Source of the DNA: Anaerolineales bacterium
Lineage (GTDB): Bacteria > Chloroflexota > Anaerolineae > Anaerolineales > UBA11579
Length of the DNA: 64,000 nt
Reading direction: 5' to 3'
Assembly (NCBI GenBank): GCA_019637805.1
Contig: JAHBVB010000002.1
Coordinates: 1-64,000, forward strand
Positions within the stretch are counted from its first letter, which is position 1. The number at the start of each line of letters is the position of its first letter. Position numbers and translations under genes: made by a program. Under the pieces are notes generated by a model. That model was not told the DNA's origin. It saw only the letters and a program-made list of their open reading frames with translations, and did not search any database. Shown here piece by piece: positions 60,242 to 64,000 of the stretch.

Positions 60242-61885
60242 TTAGCGGCTGGGGTAATTCCAGCGGCTGGCGTTAAAGATAATGTCCAGGAACACAGCGC
60301 GTTCCTCGGGGGTCATCAAGCGCGGCTTGGCAAAGTCCACGAATTGGATGGTGAACACTTCCGTATTGATGTAGCGGTTATCGTAGACGATGTTGCGCGT
60401 GATCAGCGCCTGGTCGCCGTACTCCACCACGCCGCGCTGGTCAAAGAACATGTTGCCCAGCCCGTAGGCGATGATGGCCCCGTCGCCGGTGAACTCCATG
60501 CCGTGGGCCTGGTGCGCCTGGCTGCCGCTGATGATGTGCGCCCCGGCCGCCGAAATACGCGTGAAGTCGCGCACCAGCGTCTCCGGCGGGCGGAAGACGT
60601 AGTTCTCGTTATGCTGGAAGGTAGCGATAACCACATAGCCCGCTTGCACCAGCTCCTGAACTTGCTGTTCCATCAGGGCGTAGTCGCACTCCACCGTGCC
60701 GGGGTGGTCCTCGCGGGCGGTGGCATAGCCGCCGCCCTTGCCGTTGCAGCCGATGAAGGCGATGTGGTTGCCGTTATGTTCCAGGGTCAGGGCTTGGCGC
60801 GCCTCGGCGCTGTTGACCCCGCCGCCGTAGTAGGGCAGGCCGATCTCACGGTACATGTCCAGCGTATACAGCATCGCCTCGGCGCCCCAGTCGTTGAAGT
60901 GGTCGCCGGTCAGCTCGATCACGTCGGTACCGATGTCGGTCAGCAGTTCCATATAGGCCGGGTTGCTGCAGAACACCAGCCCGCGCTGCACTGGGTCTGG
61001 CAGGGGGCAGTCCGCCGCAAAGGGCACTTCATTGCTAATGTGGGTAATGTCAGCTTCGCGCAGCAGCGGGCCTACATCCTCACCCGGGTAGGTCACGCCG
61101 TTGCGGTCCATGGTGTAGGCCGTGGCGCGCACCAGCGCCGTCACGCCGGTGATGATCACGGTGGTCAGCTTGTCGGCCTCACGGTTGCTGGCTGGGGCTT
61201 GGGCGCCAGCCAGCAGGGCCGCTTCGCCCTGTATGCCAATCGGCACGGTCAGCGGGTAGGCCGCCGGGTCAAAGTCTTTCCAGATCGGCGATTGGCCGTC
61301 CACCGCCAGCACTTTCCAGCGCGGGGCGATCTCCTCGAAGGGGATCAGCGCCCAGGCCGGTTGCCGTGCCCAGGCCGCCTCCAACAGCTCATCCGCCGGG
61401 TGCACTTCCGTGGCGCCGGCGGCCGGCTGGCCCCACAGGGCGCTCAACACCGCCAGCGTCTCCTCGCTCAGTAGCAGCGGGACGCCGGCGAACGGCTCGC
61501 CGGCCCGGCCGCCCCAGGCGGCCTGCAGCTCCGCCAGGCTGACCGCGTCAGTCAGGGTGGGGAAGGGCGCCGCCAAAGCGTAGATCCACTGGCTGAGTGG
61601 TTCACCCAGGTTCACGCCCACCAGCACATCTGCTTCGGCGGCATCCTCGGCCCAGGCCGCGCCTTCGGGCAGGCTGACCTGCTCCGCAAAACTGGCGGGC
61701 AGCGCGGGGTCCAGCCACCAGGCGGGCTGGCTCGGCGCGGCTTCTTCGGCGGACAGGTCAGGGTGGAACGGCGTCAGCGTGATCGCTGCCGCGTCGGGGT
61801 TTGGCGCCGGCGCAGGGCTGCTGGGCAGGTTGCAGGCCGCCAGCAGCAGGCCCGCCAGCAATACAAGAATGGTCAATTTACGCAT
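60242..61885 (-). CDS. CapA-family lipoprotein with an N-terminal binding-protein-like region
   Basis: 547 residues. Signal [18 protein letters not shown] with lipobox LAAC (Cys 18). Residues ~30-230 resemble a periplasmic binding fold ([36 protein letters not shown]). From ~250 the PgsA/CapA metallophosphatase-like domain follows: [72 protein letters not shown] and [13 protein letters not shown]. CapA proteins take part in poly-gamma-glutamate capsule synthesis or act as surface phosphatases; the rest of a PGA operon is not seen here. Ten bp upstream of dcd on the same strand. Confidence 0.87.
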   Translation of the reverse strand: MRKLTILVLLAGLLLAACNLPSSPAPAPNPDAAAITLTPFHPDLSAEEAAPSQPAWWLDPALPASFAEQVSLPEGAAWAEDAAEADVLVGVNLGEPLSQWIYALAAPFPTLTDAVSLAELQAAWGGRAGEPFAGVPLLLSEETLAVLSALWGQPAAGATEVHPADELLEAAWARQPAWALIPFEEIAPRWKVLAVDGQSPIWKDFDPAAYPLTVPIGIQGEAALLAGAQAPASNREADKLTTVIITGVTALVRATAYTMDRNGVTYPGEDVGPLLREADITHISNEVPFAADCPLPDPVQRGLVFCSNPAYMELLTDIGTDVIELTGDHFNDWGAEAMLYTLDMYREIGLPYYGGGVNSAEARQALTLEHNGNHIAFIGCNGKGGGYATAREDHPGTVECDYALMEQQVQELVQAGYVVIATFQHNENYVFRPPETLVRDFTRISAAGAHIISGSQAHQAHGMEFTGDGAIIAYGLGNMFFDQRGVVEYGDQALITRNIVYDNRYINTEVFTIQFVDFAKPRLMTPEERAVFLDIIFNASRWNYPSR

Positions 61886-61908
61886 AGGTTTGGCGAAATG
61901 GCTGCGGG

Positions 61909-63414
61909 CTAAAAACCGCCGCGCTCCTCAATAGAAGTACGAATCTCTGCGTTCAGTGTCACGGCTTGGGCCTGCAGCTCCTGCAGTTCAGCCAGCATCG
62001 CCCGGGTTTCCTTCGATTTCTTGACTGAATTCAGGTTGATGCGCACGTTTAGTCCGGCGCCCTGCAGGCTGGCGGCCGCCAGTGCGCCGGCTGTGCCGGC
62101 ATCGCTGAGCGTGTTGGTGTTGCCCAGGGCGGCGGACTGCTGCGCCAGGCGCAGGCAGTCGTGCGCCATGCGCGCCACCGCCAGCGGCTGGCGGGCCGCT
62201 TCCAGTGTGGCCGCCTCGATCGCCGCTTCACGGCCGGGGGCGTCCTTGGCCAGCTTGAAGGCCGCCATCACTGCGTCAAAGGCGGCCGCATCTTCGCTGA
62301 TCGCCCGGGTAAAGGCAGCCCGCAAGCCTTCAGCTTGCGCCAGCACTTCGTTCATTTGGGCTTCCACCGCGGCATATTTCTTCTTGCCGATTGTCAGCCG
62401 CGCCACCATCGCCACCAAGGCCGCGGCCAGCGCGCCGGAATGCGCCGCGGCGGACCCGCCGCCGGGCGCCGGCGCCGCGCTGGCCAGCGCCTCGACGAAG
62501 TCTTCGGCCGCCGGGGCGGCGGCCGACTGCATGCGCCGTTCCAGCACCTGCTGCGGGTCAAAGCCGTCCAGCTGCAGGTACCAGGCGGCCGCGTCTTCCA
62601 TAGCTTGCTGCGGGATCAGGCCGACCAGTTCGGTCTTGACGATGCTGGCTCCGTAGCGGGCCGCCTCGCGGCGGATGGCTTCCACCACCCGCGCCAGCGG
62701 CGTCTTTTTGTAATTGGTCAGGTTCATCGAGACCTGCGCCAGCCCATCCACCAGGAAGCCGGCGCCTTTGACGAAGCGAAAGCCGCCGGAGGAATGGCGC
62801 ACGGCCTTGCCGATCGCCTTGGCCACTTCCACATCGCCGGTGTTCAAATACACGTTGTAGGCGATCAGCGGCTGGCGCGCCCCAATCGCCACTGCGCCGG
62901 CCTTGCCCAGTGCATTGGGCCCATAGTCCGGCTTGCGGCTGGCCTTGCGGCCGATCTCGGCGCGGATGCCTTCGTACTCGCCGCGCCGCACGTTCTCCAG
63001 GTTGCGGCGACTGGCTTTGCTGGCGGCTTCTTCATATAAATACACCGGAATACCCAGTTCGTCGCCCACACGCTGGCCCACGCGCTGGGCCAGCTGCACG
63101 CACTCATCCATGCTGACCCCGGCGATGGGCACAAAAGGCACCACATCGGCAGCACCCATGCGCGGGTGCTCGCCCGTGTGCGTTTCCATATCGATCAGCT
63201 CGGCGGCCTTGGCGATGCTGCGCAAGGCCGCTTCTTCCACCGCCGCCGGCGGGCCGACGAAGGTCAGCACGCTGCGGTTGTGGTCCGCATCGGAGCTGCG
63301 GTCCAGCAGGGTTACGCCGTTCACCGAGGCAATCGCCTCGGCAATCGCATCCACCACTTCGGGACGGCGGCCTTCAGAAAAATTGGGGATACATTCGATA
63401 ATGGGGACTGTCAT
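61909..63414 (-). CDS. ftcD: Bifunctional glutamate formimidoyltransferase/formimidoyltetrahydrofolate cyclodeaminase
   Basis: 501 residues. Formimidoyltransferase domain at ~1-300: IIECIPNFSEGRRPEVVDAI, LLDRSSDADHNRSVLTFVG, DMETHTGEHPRMGAADVVPFVP, and PNALGKAGAVAIGARQPLIAYNVYL. Cyclodeaminase domain at ~310-495: FVEALASAAPAPGGGSAAAHSGALAAALV and the helical bundle ending in LQGAGLNVRINLNSVK. Last steps of histidine breakdown, feeding one-carbon units into folate. The two enzymes are fused as in animals and some bacteria. TATAAT on the minus strand (63423-63428) is 8 nt before the ATG: leaderless. Confidence 0.94.
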   Translation of the reverse strand: MTVPIIECIPNFSEGRRPEVVDAIAEAIASVNGVTLLDRSSDADHNRSVLTFVGPPAAVEEAALRSIAKAAELIDMETHTGEHPRMGAADVVPFVPIAGVSMDECVQLAQRVGQRVGDELGIPVYLYEEAASKASRRNLENVRRGEYEGIRAEIGRKASRKPDYGPNALGKAGAVAIGARQPLIAYNVYLNTGDVEVAKAIGKAVRHSSGGFRFVKGAGFLVDGLAQVSMNLTNYKKTPLARVVEAIRREAARYGASIVKTELVGLIPQQAMEDAAAWYLQLDGFDPQQVLERRMQSAAAPAAEDFVEALASAAPAPGGGSAAAHSGALAAALVAMVARLTIGKKKYAAVEAQMNEVLAQAEGLRAAFTRAISEDAAAFDAVMAAFKLAKDAPGREAAIEAATLEAARQPLAVARMAHDCLRLAQQSAALGNTNTLSDAGTAGALAAASLQGAGLNVRINLNSVKKSKETRAMLAELQELQAQAVTLNAEIRTSIEERGGF

Positions 63415-63523
63415 TGGGATTGATTATATACCTTGGGCTTGCCAGCCGAAAATGGCAACTGCGCAAGGAATGGACTGGCAGCTTCCTTGCAACCTTTGTA
63501 TAAACAAAGCCCACCCTCGAACT

Positions 63524-64000
63524 ATGCGCAAACTCACTCCCATGCTCCTTGTAATGCTCGCCAGCCTGGCCTGCAATTTCCCCACCACCACCGTTGGCCC
63601 GCCCGCGGCGGCCAGCGTCCAGCCGCTGCTCTCCGCGGACCCGGCCAGCACGCCGCTGGGCGCGGCTGTGCCGCCGCCGACCCTGCCGCCCACCCGCGAC
63701 CCCAACCTGCCGCTGGCCTCGCCCACACCAGACAGCGCCCACGCGCTGCCTGCCGTGCGCAGCGAGTACAGCGAATATGTCGTGCAGCCCTATGATTTCC
63801 TCAGTGCCATCGCCCAGCGTTTCGGCGTCACGCTCGAGGCGCTGATCGCCGCCAACACTCTGGTCAACCCCAACGCTCTCGAAGTCGGCCAGGTGCTGCG
63901 CATTCCGCCCCAGGCCGCCGCCGGCAGCGGGCCGGACTTCAAGATCCTGCCTGATTCCGAGCTGGTCAACGGGCCTTACGCGCTCTTTTTCGATGTGAAT
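63524..64000 (+). CDS. LysM-domain lipoprotein, partial (N-terminal 159 residues)
   Basis: Runs off the right edge with no stop. MRKLTPMLLVMLASLAC is a lipoprotein signal with lipobox SLAC (Cys 17). A Pro/Ala/Thr-rich spacer (~20-85) leads to a LysM domain: YVVQPYDFLSAIAQRFGVTL then EALIAANTLVNPNALEVGQVLRIPP (~86-130), which binds peptidoglycan or GlcNAc polymers. The segment after it (ILPDSELVNGPYALFFDV) starts another domain, probably a secreted peptidase or SCP-like module as in other LysM lipoproteins. TATAAA at 63499 may be the -10. Divergent from ftcD. Confidence 0.85.
   Translation, partial: MRKLTPMLLVMLASLACNFPTTTVGPPAAASVQPLLSADPASTPLGAAVPPPTLPPTRDPNLPLASPTPDSAHALPAVRSEYSEYVVQPYDFLSAIAQRFGVTLEALIAANTLVNPNALEVGQVLRIPPQAAAGSGPDFKILPDSELVNGPYALFFDVN

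Overview
The window looks like chromosome of an Anaerolineae-type Chloroflexota bacterium. This rests on the 16S rRNA, which has Chloroflexi-like variants, and on families common in that phylum (DUF4012, LysM lipoproteins, multi-sensor kinases with HD-GYP output). It is inferred by eye, not from a database search. GC is high (about 60% or more) from 18.6 kb to the right edge. It is intermediate in 9.7-18.5 kb and clearly low in 2.5-8.9 kb, which suggests a horizontally exchanged polysaccharide cassette.

Region 1 (1-11.7 kb) is a Wzx/Wzy-type exopolysaccharide locus: a divergent LMW tyrosine phosphatase (cut by the window edge), an initiating sugar-phosphate transferase behind a long structured leader, a decayed wecB (UDP-GlcNAc 2-epimerase) relic, a MurB-like reductase, a pyruvyl transferase, flippase, polymerase, two glycosyltransferases (GT4 and WecG/TagA) and a fused Wzz/BY-kinase. 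Region 2 (11.3-18.4 kb) encodes envelope proteins of poorly known role: a four-cysteine membrane protein, DUF4012, a small secreted protein, two GT-C-like membrane proteins (one apparently starting at ATT) and a lipoprotein.

Region 3 (18.5-24.8 kb) has tRNA-Gly, two tandem rhodanese paralogs, a VOC protein, tRNA-Met(CAU), a 5'-3' exonuclease, and the dnaX-ybaB-recR replication/repair operon. Region 4 (24.8-30.7 kb) is a complete rRNA operon, 16S-tRNA-Ile-tRNA-Ala-23S-5S, with visible RNase III-type processing stems, two sigma70-like promoters and a terminator. Between the two promoters lies an intrinsic terminator, which defines a candidate ~105-nt small RNA.

Region 5 (30.8-47.1 kb) is housekeeping: comEC, DM13 protein, sulfotransferase-lgt-aldo/keto reductase, uvrA, rpsB-tsf-pyrH, a metal-type binding lipoprotein, birA and gyrA. 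Region 6 (47.2-54.8 kb) is a dense signalling cluster: a frameshifted MshEN-histidine kinase, a second kinase with its OmpR-type regulator, a conserved small protein, a double-HTH regulator, and a PAS kinase translationally coupled to a REC-PAS-GAF-HD-GYP protein. Region 7 (54.8-64 kb) holds a GNAT protein, DsbA-like protein, DUF554, comEA-thrC-thrB, dcd, a CapA-type lipoprotein, ftcD and a partial LysM lipoprotein.

A pattern running through the GC-rich part is that at least nine genes have a TANNNT box 6-8 nt before the start codon and no Shine-Dalgarno, which implies leaderless mRNAs. No CRISPR array, insertion sequence or phage gene was seen.
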